Shown here: in pieces, positions 1-7,811 of the stretch
Position numbering within the stretch: the stretch's first letter is position 1
Layout: each line of letters begins with the position of its first letter
DNA from: Streptococcus troglodytae
GTDB lineage: Bacteria; Bacillota; Bacilli; Lactobacillales; Streptococcaceae
Direction of reading: 5' to 3'
DNA: 64,000 bases
NCBI RefSeq assembly: GCF_002355215.1
Contig: NZ_AP014612.1
Location: 372,001 to 436,000, forward strand
The notes under the pieces: generated by a model
Database searches by the model: none
The model's input: only the letters and a program-made list of their open reading frames with translations
What the model was told of the DNA's origin: nothing
Position numbers and translations under genes: made by a program

Positions 1-292
1 CCGAACCCATAGTAGTGATGAAATTTTTGTAATGGAAATGGAGTGAAAGGGTGAACAATTAAATGAATATCTCTCAAACCAAATTTGTCTATCCTAATTC
101 CTGATCTGAAAAGACGGCGACCTGAAAACGTAAATGATGGGAGCTGTTCGCAATATAGGGCGGCACCAATAGAATGAATTTGTGAAATGAGAAGGTGAGG
201 AAGTTTGAGGCTCTCGTTAAAATTTAGTTGAACCGCCGTATCGAACGGCACACACGGTGGTGTGAGAGGGGCTATATATTAGCTCCTACTCG
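1..292 (+). ncRNA. 3' end of a group II intron (domains V and VI)
   Basis: The stretch ends in a typical bacterial group II intron tail. A domain V helix pairs ACCGCCGT (about 232-239) with ACGGTGGT (about 254-261) with one wobble. It is followed by GTGAGAGG and a domain VI stem pairing GGGGCTA with TAGCTCC, with a bulged-A type CTAC near 287-290. No reverse transcriptase frame is visible in the first 230 bases, so either the ORF lies left of the window or this is an ORF-less or truncated copy. The exact 3' splice site is not determined; I place it near 292. Confidence 0.65.
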
Positions 293-390
293 GTTTGATT
301 GTAGTAAGTTCTTAGTTATTATCAAAGTTAGGTAATTGTTAAAAAGTTACCATGATTAAAATTTTCTTATTTTAGTAGCTAATATAACTA

Positions 391-437
391 AAAGCACTCC
401 TAAGTTGGACTTTTGTACCCAATTTTAGAAGTGCTTA
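391..437. terminator. Inverted repeat, terminator of the DUF960 gene
   Basis: AAAGCACTCCTAAGTTGG and the facing CCAATTTTAGAAGTGCTT form a long imperfect hairpin. Read on the minus strand it lies just after the DUF960 stop codon and is followed by TTTT, so a rho-independent terminator is likely. Confidence 0.6.
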
Positions 438-473
438 CAAGTGATTGCTTTTAAATTACCATTATTTGAAAAG

Positions 474-794
474 TTACAAATCTATGTCCAATTCATAAGG
501 AAGAATAATAGTTTCTCTGCCATTATTATCAATAATTTGAACGATTTCTGGATAGAAAGGATCAAATTTGGTTGCATAGTCAGATACAATAACGGTTTTA
601 CTGTATTTATCGTAGTACTTAAAACTCAGTTGCCCTTGATTATTCACTAATTGAAAGGTTAAAAGAGTGTCAAGTGTAAAAACGCCTTTTAAGTTATTAT
701 CAAGAATTTCCCAAAAAACATCAATCAATTCGGGAGGTAAACTTGTCACCACACCAAAACTTGCATACCGTCCCTTTGTATTTGTAAAGGCCAT
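474..794 (-). CDS. DUF960 family protein
   Basis: A 106-residue protein recognisable as the streptococcal DUF960 family: it starts MAFTNTKGRYASFG and ends with the conserved NGRETIILPYEL block. The length is usual for the family. No signal peptide or membrane segment is seen; it should be a small cytoplasmic protein. Its function is not known to me. It is the last gene of a minus-strand run, ntdP then this gene, with a hairpin between them at 820-846 and another after its stop. The start ATG is preceded by AAGGAGTC. The frame is intact. Confidence 0.75.
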   Translation of the reverse strand: MAFTNTKGRYASFGVVTSLPPELIDVFWEILDNNLKGVFTLDTLLTFQLVNNQGQLSFKYYDKYSKTVIVSDYATKFDPFYPEIVQIIDNNGRETIILPYELDIDL

Positions 795-819
795 GATATA
801 AGAGACTCCTTTCTATAAA

Positions 820-846
820 AAAGAAAGCACCACTGAAGTGCTTTTT
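820..846 (-). terminator. Hairpin between ntdP and the DUF960 gene
   Basis: AAAGCAC-CACTGA-AGTGCTTT is an inverted repeat flanked by A and T runs. It sits after the ntdP stop on the minus strand, in front of the DUF960 gene, and could end or attenuate ntdP transcription. Confidence 0.6.
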
Positions 847-853
847 GACAACT

Positions 854-1387
854 TTAACGATTCTTAAGTTCAAGATAACGTTTGTACCAAATATTGATAT
901 AGGATTGTGAAAAGGGTCCTTTACCATTATTAATCCAGTCTACTAAAATTTTGACGTTTTCTTTCAAAATGTAGTCAATATCAGAAGAATATCCCATTTT
1001 TTGTTTATGTAACTCATATTCATCAACATCTAGAAGTTTTTTTTCACCATCTGCAAAAACTTTAACATCTAAATCATAATCGATATACTTTAATGCTTCT
1101 TGATCCATTATATAAGGACTAGCTAAGTTGCAATAGTAAGAAACGCCATTATCTCGAATCATTGCGATGATATTAAACCAGAATTTTTTATGAAAGTAAA
1201 CAATAGCTGGTTCGCGGGTTACCCATCGTCTCCCATCACTTTCAGTGACTAGAGTATGATCATTAACACCAATAACGGCATTTTCTGTTGTTTTTAGTAC
1301 CATAGTGTCGCGCCAAGTTCGGTGCAAACTACCATCATGCTTATAACTTTGAATTGTAATAAAGTCGCCTTCCTTAGGTAATTTCAT
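854..1387 (-). CDS. ntdP: Nucleoside tri-/diphosphatase, DUF402 (UPF0374) family
   Basis: A 177-residue protein of the DUF402 family, typified by staphylococcal Ntdp and B. subtilis YgaC, metal-dependent enzymes that hydrolyse nucleoside tri- and diphosphates. Visible family blocks are [17 protein letters not shown] near the N-terminus, the [17 protein letters not shown] block near 60-77, and YYCNLASP followed by the acidic [11 protein letters not shown] stretch that carries metal ligands in the family. The length fits. It lies downstream of recX on the same strand with a gap of about 85 bases, so it may have its own promoter. The frame is intact. Confidence 0.8.
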   Translation of the reverse strand: MKLPKEGDFITIQSYKHDGSLHRTWRDTMVLKTTENAVIGVNDHTLVTESDGRRWVTREPAIVYFHKKFWFNIIAMIRDNGVSYYCNLASPYIMDQEALKYIDYDLDVKVFADGEKKLLDVDEYELHKQKMGYSSDIDYILKENVKILVDWINNGKGPFSQSYINIWYKRYLELKNR

Positions 1388-1472
1388 TGCCTTACCAACT
1401 TTCTACAATTAAGTTTGTCCTTTACAGTTTAACATAATTTCAAGAAAAAAGCATTTTTTTCTGTCAGAAAGG

Positions 1473-2248
1473 TTACAAATACTCACGTAAGGCATTTTTA
1501 ATAGCATCAAAGGCAAAGCCTTTTCTGGCTAAACTTTGTGTCAGGTGTTGTCTGAGTTCATAATTTTCATATTTTTTACTATATTTCCGATATTGTTTAT
1601 CTAGTTCTTTATAAATAAGCTCTTCTTCATTTTCAAAATTGTTTTCAATATCTAAATCTTCAAGAGCTGTTTTGATTTCTTGATAGGAAAATCCTTTGGT
1701 CATTAAGGCATGTTTGAGTTTATTTTCGAGAGCTCTTTTTGGGAGTTTGCTTTGATATTTTTTAAGGAGTTTTTGAGCAGTTTTAATGCAAACACTGCTG
1801 AAATCAAAATCTTTTAATACGTCTTCAATTAACTGAGATTCGATTCCTTTTTGAAGCAATTTCTGTTTAAGGATGTAAGCTCCTTTATCGCCAGAATGAA
1901 GATTTTGCTGCAATATATTTTCGATATATTTGCTGTCATCAAGCCACCTTTCTTCTTTTAACTGGGTGAGAATCTGAGGAATAACAGCAGTGGTAATATC
2001 ATATTTTATCAGATAATCTTTGACTTCTTTTTCCGTGCGCTGTTTAAAAGAAAGGTAATAAAGAGCAAGGTTTTTACCATAAGAAAATTGAGCAAAAGTC
2101 TTGATTTCTTTCAATTTTTCAGGGAGAATTTCCTTATTCTTGCTGAGCATAAAGTGGACAATGGTGTCTTCAGTGATATAGAAATGTTCATCTTCATCAA
2201 TTTCAATCAGGTAAAGTCTTTTTTCTTTTCAATTTTAGTAATTTTCAT
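1473..2248 (-). CDS. recX: Regulatory protein RecX, frame broken near the N-terminus
   Basis: RecX binds RecA and limits its filament activity. The intact reading frame starts at an internal ATG (2150), but a better start lies at 2248, where the peptide begins MKITKIEKK. The frame then breaks at a run of six T on the plus strand (2219-2224). One more base restores LYLIEIDEDEHFYITEDTIV into the main frame and gives 258 residues, a usual RecX length. The tandem three-helix repeats of the family are seen, for example LSFKQRTEKEVKDYL and GFSYQEIKTALEDL. It is divergent from rlmD, with -10-like TATAAT elements for both genes in the 35-base gap. I favour a sequencing error over a real mutation. Confidence 0.8.
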
Positions 2249-2283
2249 GCCTTTATTATAGCAGAAAATGATAGAATAGTAGT

Positions 2284-3672
2284 ATGAATTTACGAGTAAA
2301 GCAAAAGATTCCCTTGAAAATTAAAAGAATGGGAATTAACGGTGAAGGAATTGGCTTTTATAAGAAAACCTTAGTTTTTGTACCCGGTGCTCTGAAAGGT
2401 GAAGAGATTTTTTGTCAAATAACCAGTGTTAAACACAATTTTGTGCAAGCTAGACTGTTGACCATCAATAAAAAATCTAAATTTCGGGTGCAGCCTGCTT
2501 GTCCTATTTATGAGGAATGTGGCGGCTGTCAAATTATGCATTTACGTTATGATAAACAATTGGATTTCAAAAAAGATTTGCTAAAGCAAGCTTTGAAAAA
2601 ATTTAAGCCACAAGGTTATGAGACCTATGACGTTCGAGCGACAATTGGAATGGAACATCCTCAGTATTATCGCGCTAAATTACAATTTCAGACGAGAAAA
2701 TTTGGCGGTTCTGTTAAAGCGGGACTTTTCAAAGAGCAGAGTCATCATTTGGTAGATATTAAAGATTGTTTGGTACAGGATGAGCTGACCCAAAAAATCG
2801 TCAATCGAGTCTGTCAGCTTTTGGACGACCACAAGATCCCTATTTATGACGAACGGCGTCATTTTGCTGGTGTTAGAACTATCATGGTCAGAAAGTCACA
2901 AGCTACCAATCAAGTTCAGTTGATTTTTGTAACCAGTAAGGAAGTTAATCTCCTCGGAATTATTCGTGATTTGACAGGATGTTTTCCAGAAATTAAGACG
3001 GTTGCCGTTAATTTTAATTTCAGCAAATCCAGTGATATTTATGGACAAAAAACAGAGATTCTCTGGGGTATTGATAGCATTTCAGAGGAAGTTTTAGATT
3101 ATTCCTTTTTGTTATCCCCCAGAGCCTTTTATCAACTTAATCCTCAGCAGACGCAAATTCTTTATCGTCAAGTCCTTCAAGCTCTCGATGTGACTGCAGG
3201 AGATCATGTCATTGATGCTTATTGTGGTGTTGGTAGTATTGGTCTTGTTTTTGCTAATAAAGTGAAATCAGTTAGAGGGATGGATATTATTCCTGAAGCT
3301 ATTGCAGATGCTAAAAGAAATGCTGAGCGTATGGGATATACAAACACCTATTACGAAGTGGGGAAAGCCGAAAATAGTATTCCAAAATGGTACAAAGAGG
3401 GTTATCGAGCATCGGCGCTTATTGTTGATCCACCTAGAACAGGACTTGATGAGAAACTTTTAAAAACTCTGCTAACCTATCAGCCAGAAAAAATGGTTTA
3501 TGTCTCTTGTAATGTTTCAACTCTTGCCAGAGATTTGGTTCAATTGGTTAAAGTCTATGAAGTCAATTATATCCAATCGGTTGATATGTTCCCTCATACA
3601 GCAAGAACTGAGGCTGTTGTTAAATTAGTAAAACGAAAACAAAATAATCGTTCTAAAAAAGTAAGGAAGTAA
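2284..3672 (+). CDS. rlmD: 23S rRNA (uracil-5-)-methyltransferase, RlmD/RumA type
   Basis: A 462-residue SAM-dependent RNA m5U methyltransferase. An N-terminal TRAM-like beta domain (about 5-65) is followed by an iron-sulfur cysteine set, C73-x5-C79-x2-C82 ([10 protein letters not shown]). The Rossmann methyltransferase domain follows, with [12 protein letters not shown] for SAM binding, DPPRTGLDE at 382-390 and the catalytic cysteine C409 in [11 protein letters not shown]. In Gram-positives one enzyme often does both U747 and U1939 (RlmCD), so either specificity is possible. The stop is one base from the nrdI start, suggesting co-transcription. A TAGAAT -10 is at 2272. Confidence 0.9.
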   Translation: MNLRVKQKIPLKIKRMGINGEGIGFYKKTLVFVPGALKGEEIFCQITSVKHNFVQARLLTINKKSKFRVQPACPIYEECGGCQIMHLRYDKQLDFKKDLLKQALKKFKPQGYETYDVRATIGMEHPQYYRAKLQFQTRKFGGSVKAGLFKEQSHHLVDIKDCLVQDELTQKIVNRVCQLLDDHKIPIYDERRHFAGVRTIMVRKSQATNQVQLIFVTSKEVNLLGIIRDLTGCFPEIKTVAVNFNFSKSSDIYGQKTEILWGIDSISEEVLDYSFLLSPRAFYQLNPQQTQILYRQVLQALDVTAGDHVIDAYCGVGSIGLVFANKVKSVRGMDIIPEAIADAKRNAERMGYTNTYYEVGKAENSIPKWYKEGYRASALIVDPPRTGLDEKLLKTLLTYQPEKMVYVSCNVSTLARDLVQLVKVYEVNYIQSVDMFPHTARTEAVVKLVKRKQNNRSKKVRK

Positions 3673-3673
3673 A

Positions 3674-4135
3674 ATGACAAAAACAATCACTTTAATTTAT
3701 ATTAGTTTAAGCGGAAATACCAAAAGTTTTGTAACTCGCTTGATAAACTATCTACAGTCAAAAACAGACTTAGCAATTAATTCTGTTAATGTCAAAGATT
3801 TAGTTAAAGATCAGGCAGATTATTTTGCCTTATCTGATTATTTTGTTGCCTTCTTGCCAACCTATCTTGAAGGTGGAAACGGTCTTGACAGTGGGGATGT
3901 TGAAATTTTGACAACCCCTTTACGAGAGTTCATAGCTTTTGCAGATAATTATCGTTATTGCTATGGCATTGTTGGATCCGGCAATAAAAATTTTAATAAT
4001 CAATATTGTCTGACAGCTAAGCAGTATGCAGAGCAATTCGGTTTTCCTGTGCTTGATAATTTTGAACTGCGCGGTCTAGCCGATGATGTTGAACGTATTG
4101 GTGATAAGATTTTAGCCTTGTACGCAGCTAACTAA
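3674..4135 (+). CDS. nrdI: NrdI flavodoxin-like protein
   Basis: A 153-residue NrdI-type flavodoxin, which supplies oxidant to assemble the dimanganese cofactor of class Ib ribonucleotide reductase NrdF. The FMN phosphate loop is [10 protein letters not shown] (about 9-18). The [12 protein letters not shown] segment and the [11 protein letters not shown] tail are typical of NrdI. nrdE/F are not next to it, so this is an unlinked copy. It starts one base after the rlmD stop and is followed by a hairpin terminator at 4180-4213. Confidence 0.85.
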   Translation: MTKTITLIYISLSGNTKSFVTRLINYLQSKTDLAINSVNVKDLVKDQADYFALSDYFVAFLPTYLEGGNGLDSGDVEILTTPLREFIAFADNYRYCYGIVGSGNKNFNNQYCLTAKQYAEQFGFPVLDNFELRGLADDVERIGDKILALYAAN

Positions 4136-4179
4136 TGTCTTTATTTAAAAACAAATAGATCAACAAGCAACAATAGAAA

Positions 4180-4213
4180 AAAAGGAACTGAGATAATTTT
4201 TCAGATCCTTTTT
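4180..4213 (+). terminator. Rho-independent terminator after nrdI
   Basis: AAAAAGGAACTGA facing TCAGATCCTTTTT gives a hairpin ending in a T run, placed 45 bases after the nrdI stop. Confidence 0.75.
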
Positions 4214-4310
4214 CAATTATCGTTATTGCTACCGCCCACCGGACATTGTGAAATTTTGATTAGAATTATTTTCTTGATTTTAAAACATTTAAGTTGTGTT
4301 GGTTATTAAA

Positions 4311-4375
4311 ATAGGTTTATTATTAAAAATAAACCTATAAGTTGTTCGACATTGTATAGTTAATGTTATACAATG
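4311..4375. promoter_or_regulatory. Two perfect inverted repeats; operator of the toxin-antitoxin pair
   Basis: A 10-base perfect repeat, ATAGGTTTAT (4311-4320) with ATAAACCTAT (4329-4338), lies beside a 9-base one, CATTGTATA (4350-4358) with TATACAATG (4367-4375). The second overlaps a candidate -10 (TATACA) with TTCGAC 16 bases upstream. This is the usual place for an autorepressor site of a ribbon-helix-helix antitoxin. The AGGTGGGG ribosome site follows. The first repeat may be a second operator or a hairpin; I cannot tell. Confidence 0.6.
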
Positions 4376-4405
4376 AGACTATAAAGAAAAAGGTGGGGTA
4401 TTAAT

Positions 4406-4711
4406 ATGTCAACTATAGCTATTCGTGTTGATGACGAATTAAAGGAAAAAGCAACAGAGCTTTATAAGGAATTGGGTCTTGATATGTCAACAGCTGTTAA
4501 GCTTTTTTTGACACAAAGTGTAAAAACAAGAAGTATTCCTTTTGAGATTAAAGATTCTTCTGCAGATGATTTGCTTAATAAGCGTTTAACTGATTTGATT
4601 ATGGAAAATGCTGAAACAATGAAAACAATTGATTTAGATAATTCAGATGATATAGCTTATTTATTTGATGAAGATTTTTCTGAGTATGAGGCTCTATATG
4701 GTGAAGCTTGA
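4406..4711 (+). CDS. RelB/DinJ family antitoxin
   Basis: A 101-residue protein with an N-terminal ribbon-helix-helix: STIAIRVDDELKEKATELYK then LGLDMSTAVKLFLTQSV (residues 2-40). This is the DinJ/RelB DNA-binding fold used for autorepression. The acidic C-terminal half (about 50-101) would wrap the toxin. It starts behind a strong GGTGGGG ribosome site and palindromic operators. The toxin ATG at 4698 overlaps its last codons by 14 bases, the usual coupling in type II systems. The frame is intact, unlike the toxin's. Confidence 0.85.
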   Translation: MSTIAIRVDDELKEKATELYKELGLDMSTAVKLFLTQSVKTRSIPFEIKDSSADDLLNKRLTDLIMENAETMKTIDLDNSDDIAYLFDEDFSEYEALYGEA

Positions 4712-5041
4712 GAAATATACAATAGCTTTAGCAAGAGTTGTTTTCATGATAAAAGCGGTTCAAAGATTAGACCTGTTTTGCTTATTAGATTTGACAGTGA
4801 GATGGTGCTAGCTTTAAGTATAACGAGTCAATATTCTTCAAAATCAGAAAGTATTAAGCAAAAATATTTTAGAATTATGGATTGGTATGAGGTAGGATTA
4901 AGAAAACCGTTTTGGGTTGATACTATCAATATTTTACGATTTAGTCCATCTGCCCTTAGTCATTTTCGAGTTATTGGAAAACTTACTCAAAGGGATAAAA
5001 TAAGATTTGTGAAATTTTATGTGGATCGTAGGAAAGGATAG
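4698..5041 (+). pseudogene. Partner toxin gene of the RelB-like antitoxin, frameshifted
   Basis: Read from ATG 4698 the product begins MVKLEKYTIALARVVF, then loses frame at four T (4741-4744). In the next frame it continues HDKSGSKIRPVLLIRFDSEM and runs to 5041, about 115 residues in all. The SGSKIRPVLLI block resembles the N-terminal strand region of PemK/MazF-like endoribonucleases, whereas RelB partners are usually RelE-like; the family call is therefore tentative. One extra T would restore it. A real inactivation is possible here, since toxins are often mutated, but the same kind of loss occurs in essential genes of this window. Confidence 0.55.
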
Positions 5042-5046
5042 GAAGA

Positions 5047-5206
5047 ATGAAAAAGGTTTTGACTTTGTTACCTATCGGTTTTTGGATGGCAATGATATTG
5101 GTAGCTTGTTCGTCTGTCTGGCAGCAATACTGAACATAAAACTTCTGTTTCTAATATGGATGGAACATATTATGAGTTTTATAAGCTTAAGAAAGTAATT
5201 GGATAA
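5047..5206 (+). pseudogene. Small lipoprotein gene remnant
   Basis: ATG 5047 opens a lipoprotein signal peptide of about 20 residues with a lipobox ending LVAC, then SS. The frame stops at 5132 after SVWQQY. In another frame the reading continues SGSNTEHKTSVSNMDGTYY to 5206. One base change of frame therefore joins a very short secreted lipoprotein. It may be the 5' part of a longer gene. It follows the toxin gene by five bases. Its function is unknown. Confidence 0.5.
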
Positions 5207-5320
5207 TTTCTCTAATTTCTAAGCAAAGGGCTATAGAAATAATTAGATGATACATTAATGTGGTAATAAAGCATAAAAATCAATATTCTATTAATAAGAA
5301 AAGAAAACGACTAGTGTGAA

Positions 5321-5421
5321 TGAATTGCACCCTATAAGTTAGACAAAAATCTAACGATTGGGGTGTTTTTATTATGAAACTAAGTGATGAAGATAAGATT
5401 CAAATTTTAAAGTGGGGTTAA
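5321..5421 (+). mobile_element. End fragment of an IS3-family insertion sequence
   Basis: GCACCCTATAAGTTAGAC and the following ATCTAACGATTGGGGTG look like the left end of an IS3-family element. They are followed by ATG 5374 and the start of an OrfA transposase, MKLSDEDKIQI, which is broken after 15 codons. The rest of the element is absent. The fragment abuts the tRNA-Thr terminator, so it may mark an old insertion or deletion. Confidence 0.6.
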
Positions 5422-5449
5422 ATTGGAGTGATATTGTTAAAAAGGATCC

Positions 5450-5480
5450 AAAAAAGCCGACCTAATAGGAATTAGATCGG
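5450..5480 (-). terminator. Terminator of tRNA-Thr
   Basis: On the minus strand CCGATCTAAT and ATTAGGTCGG form a 10-bp stem with a four-base loop, followed by a C and six T. It lies 10 bases after the tRNA. Confidence 0.85.
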
Positions 5481-5490
5481 TCCAGTTTCA

Positions 5491-5561
5491 TGCCGCCACC
5501 GAGAATCGAACTCGGAACGGAGCATTACCATTGCTCTATTATACCATTTAACTATAGCGGC
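5491..5561 (-). tRNA. tRNA-Thr (anticodon GGT)
   Basis: A cloverleaf on the minus strand: acceptor GCCGCTA with TGGCGGC, anticodon stem GAGCA/TGCTC with loop ATGGTAA, T-loop GTTCGATTC, and discriminator A. The anticodon GGT reads ACC and ACT. The length is 71 bases with no encoded CCA. Its promoter on the minus strand is TTGCAT (5594-5599) and TATGAT (5571-5576) with a 17-base spacer. Confidence 0.9.
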
Positions 5562-5570
5562 GACTCATCT

Positions 5571-5599
5571 ATCATACTATAAAATAATGAAGAATGCAA
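5571..5599 (-). promoter_or_regulatory. Promoter of tRNA-Thr
   Basis: Minus-strand TTGCAT, a 17-base spacer, then TATGAT, ending 10 bases before the first base of the tRNA. Confidence 0.7.
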
Positions 5600-5715
5600 G
5601 GAGGAAAACTTAATATCATTTGTTCATTAATATCAATTAGAAAAGGAAATGGATATCTCTTTGTTGATTAAAATGCTATAATAGTACTTATAACATTTCT
5701 AAGAGAGGAAATACC

Positions 5716-5970
5716 ATGTCATACGAACAGGAATTTTTACAAGAATTTGAAGCTTGGGTCAATTCACAAGTGACCATTAATGAAATGGCCATGAATGCCA
5801 GTCGTAAAATCATTGAAGAAGATAAAGATGGCCGTGTAGCAGATGCTTATATTCGTTATGAGAGCAAGCTGGATGCCTATAAATTTATCCAAGGAAAATT
5901 TGAAAATTATAAGGCTGGCAAAAGATTTCACGACCTGCCAGATGGTCTTTTCGGTGAGAGAAATTATTGA
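5716..5970 (+). CDS. DUF1912 family protein
   Basis: An 84-residue protein of the streptococcal DUF1912 family, recognised by the MSYEQEFLQEFEAWV start and the RYESKLDAYKFIQGKF plus FHDLPDGLFG ending. It is probably all-helical and cytoplasmic with no signal or membrane segment. I know no function. An extended -10 (TGCTATAAT, 5673-5681) lies in front with ribosome site AGAGAGG. Its stop codon overlaps the -35 of the T-box leader promoter. Confidence 0.75.
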   Translation: MSYEQEFLQEFEAWVNSQVTINEMAMNASRKIIEEDKDGRVADAYIRYESKLDAYKFIQGKFENYKAGKRFHDLPDGLFGERNY

Positions 5971-5995
5971 TTTCTAAAGGTTAATCTGATAAAAT
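5967..5995 (+). promoter_or_regulatory. Promoter of the T-box leader
   Basis: TTGATT (5967-5972), a 17-base spacer and TAAAAT (5990-5995). The -35 overlaps the DUF1912 stop codon. Confidence 0.65.
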
Positions 5996-5997
5996 AA

Positions 5998-6188
5998 GGT
6001 CATTCAGAGGTGTTTTGAATTCCATTTGTTATAGGAAGCGGCGTTACTGGAAAATCCGCACAAATGTCGAAACTGGTTGCTGATGTGATTTTTTGAAATA
6101 AAATGAGTTGCGGGTTTAGCCCGAAACTGGGTGGTACCGCGGATAATTGCATTCGTCCCTGTCATGTAGATGGCAGGGGCGATTTTTT
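5998..6188 (+). promoter_or_regulatory. T-box tRNA-sensing leader, probably tRNA-Val
   Basis: The T-box core TGGGTGGTACCGCG is at about 6128-6141. It follows a small hairpin GCGGGTTTAGCCCG and is followed by a strong terminator CGTCCCTG...CAGGGGCG plus six T (6154-6188). The UGGU of the T-box would pair with a tRNA 3' end carrying discriminator A, as in tRNA-Val. The valine assignment is inferred from valS being the only synthetase downstream. I could not identify the specifier loop by eye. The first gene under it is a flavin reductase-like protein; valS begins 3.3 kb later. Confidence 0.8.
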
Positions 6189-6220
6189 ATCTTTTGCTTT
6201 ATTGCTCAAAGGAGGTTGGT

Positions 6221-6793
6221 ATGAAACAATCGTTTCAAACAAGTAAACTTTACTATGGTTTTCCTGTTTTTATTCTTGGTTACAAGGATGAAAATTTCGG
6301 CTACAATGTCACTACTTGCAGTTCGTCTTACAGCCTAGGAGACCAGATTGTTATTGGTATTGTGGCGAATGAAAATGCGGCGGAGCAGATCCCTAAGTTT
6401 GGTGAATTTACTGTTAATATCCCTCATAAAGATGGAATGGTACAGGCTGAGCGGGCTGGCTTTGTGACACATCGCGAAAAGTTGGCTCGCTTCCATTTTG
6501 AGTATAGTCTTTCTGAGAAAGTAGATGCGCCTGTTTTGGACTGCTGTCCGCTCATTTTAGAGTGTAAAGTGAACCGAGTAGTGGAGGATGATGGTATTTG
6601 CCATATTTTTGCTACTATTGTCGGGAGACTGATTGAGCAGGACTTGCTAGATGATAAGGGGAATCTTGATAATCAAAAGCTATCTCCTATCTATTTTATG
6701 GGTGATGGACATGAGCGTGTCTATCGTTATCTGAATGAGCAGGTAGACCCTATAGGAAGCTTTATGAAGAAAGTGAGGAAGAAAGATGAGTAA
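6221..6793 (+). CDS. Flavin reductase-like domain protein
   Basis: A 190-residue protein of the flavin reductase-like (FMN-binding split barrel) family; proteins of this fold bind FMN and often reduce it with NAD(P)H. Supporting segments are YYGFPVFILGYKDENFGYNV, the GDQIVIGIV strand, and GEFTVNIPHKDGM with ERAGFVTHREKL. I chose ATG 6221, eight bases after AAAGGAGG; the open frame extends back into the T-box terminator, which cannot be coding. It overlaps the next gene by 8 bases, so the two are coupled. Its substrate is unknown. Its place behind a tRNA-sensing leader suggests that it is starvation-controlled. Confidence 0.7.
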   Translation: MKQSFQTSKLYYGFPVFILGYKDENFGYNVTTCSSSYSLGDQIVIGIVANENAAEQIPKFGEFTVNIPHKDGMVQAERAGFVTHREKLARFHFEYSLSEKVDAPVLDCCPLILECKVNRVVEDDGICHIFATIVGRLIEQDLLDDKGNLDNQKLSPIYFMGDGHERVYRYLNEQVDPIGSFMKKVRKKDE

Positions 6794-7361
6794 CAAAGCA
6801 TTACCTGAACGTGTAGAGACCAAACGTCTGATTTTACGAGTGCGAACAGTAGCGGATGCCGAGGACATCTTTGACTATGCCAATCGCCCAGAGGTTTCCT
6901 ATCCGGCAGGATTTCCGCCCGTCAAGATTTTGGAAGATGAGATTTACTACCTAGAACATATTCTACCCGAACGTAATCAAAAGGATAACCTCCCAGCAGG
7001 TTACGGAATTGTCATCAAAGGAACGGATAAAATTGTTGGCTCTGTTGATTTTAGTCACCGTCATGCAGATGATGTCCTTGAAATAGGCTATACCTTGCAT
7101 CCAGATTATTGGGGCAAGGGTTATGTGCCAGAAGCAGCGCGTACTTTGATTGACCTAGCTTTTAAAGAACTGGATCTTCACAAGATTGAACTGACTTGCT
7201 ATGATTACAATCTCCAAAGTAGGCGAGTTGCAGAAAAGCTGGGCTTCACTCTTGAAGCTCATATACGTGATCGCAAAGACGCCCAAGGCAATCGCTGCGC
7301 AGAATTGGTTTATGGCTTGCTGAAGAGGGAGTGGGAAAATTTAATAGTTAAAAGGAATTAA
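6786..7361 (+). CDS. GNAT N-acetyltransferase, RimJ/RimL-like
   Basis: A 191-residue acetyl-CoA-dependent N-acetyltransferase. The start TKRLILRVRTVADAEDIFD is typical of the RimJ/RimL branch. The acetyl-CoA loop is seen in YTLHPDYWGKGYVPEAA (about 101-117), and the late ELTCYDYNLQSRRVAEKLGF segment is a family hallmark. Such enzymes modify ribosomal protein N-termini, peptides or antibiotics; the substrate cannot be read from sequence. It overlaps the flavin reductase gene by 8 bases and therefore sits under the same T-box. Confidence 0.8.
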   Translation: MSNKALPERVETKRLILRVRTVADAEDIFDYANRPEVSYPAGFPPVKILEDEIYYLEHILPERNQKDNLPAGYGIVIKGTDKIVGSVDFSHRHADDVLEIGYTLHPDYWGKGYVPEAARTLIDLAFKELDLHKIELTCYDYNLQSRRVAEKLGFTLEAHIRDRKDAQGNRCAELVYGLLKREWENLIVKRN

Positions 7362-7363
7362 TG

Positions 7364-7811
7364 ATGGCTAAGAAAGAAATAAATACTGATTTATGGGTTC
7401 ATGAACTCTTGAAAGAAGCAGGGAGCTGACAAGGATAAAATGGGTCTGACCACCTGGAAGAATGCACCTGACGGACGCGTGCTCAAGTCCGATGTCACAG
7501 TGGCTAAGAACTATCTGCAGGAAAAAGAAATCCGCCAGCTAGAGCGGACGGTCACTTCCTATTTTGACTATATTGAAGGTCTAATTGAACGGCGAAATAC
7601 TTTCACCATGCAAGGCTTGGCAGACAGTATAGATCGTTTCCTGTCTTTCAATGAATACGAAATTCTAGAAGGAAAAGGAAAAATTTCCAAAAAACAGGCA
7701 GATGAAAAAGCCAGTCAAGAATATGAGAAATTCAACCGCACCCAGAAAATTGTGTCGGATTTTGATAAGTTTATAACTAAGGTGAGTGAGTGGGAGAAAC
7801 TAAATGGATAA
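7364..7811 (+). pseudogene. Chimeric remnant: type I methylase start joined to RhuM-like C-terminus
   Basis: ATG 7364, after AAAGGA, encodes MAKKEINTDLWVHELLKEAG, which looks like the first residues of a type I restriction methylase (HsdM) subunit. It stops at 7427. From about 7425 a second frame gives ADKDKMGLTTWKNAPDGR and, from 7440 to 7811, a segment like the C-terminus of RhuM virulence/Fic-associated proteins (AKNYLQEKEIRQLERTVTSY). Removing one G from GGG at 7421-7423 would join them in frame, but the two parts belong to different families, so an old deletion fusing two genes is likely. It overlaps the next gene by 8 bases. Confidence 0.5.

Noticed and set aside
441..650. 69-codon plus-strand frame opposite the DUF960 gene
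   Set aside because: It overlaps a conserved minus-strand gene and the terminator hairpin, with no ribosome site.
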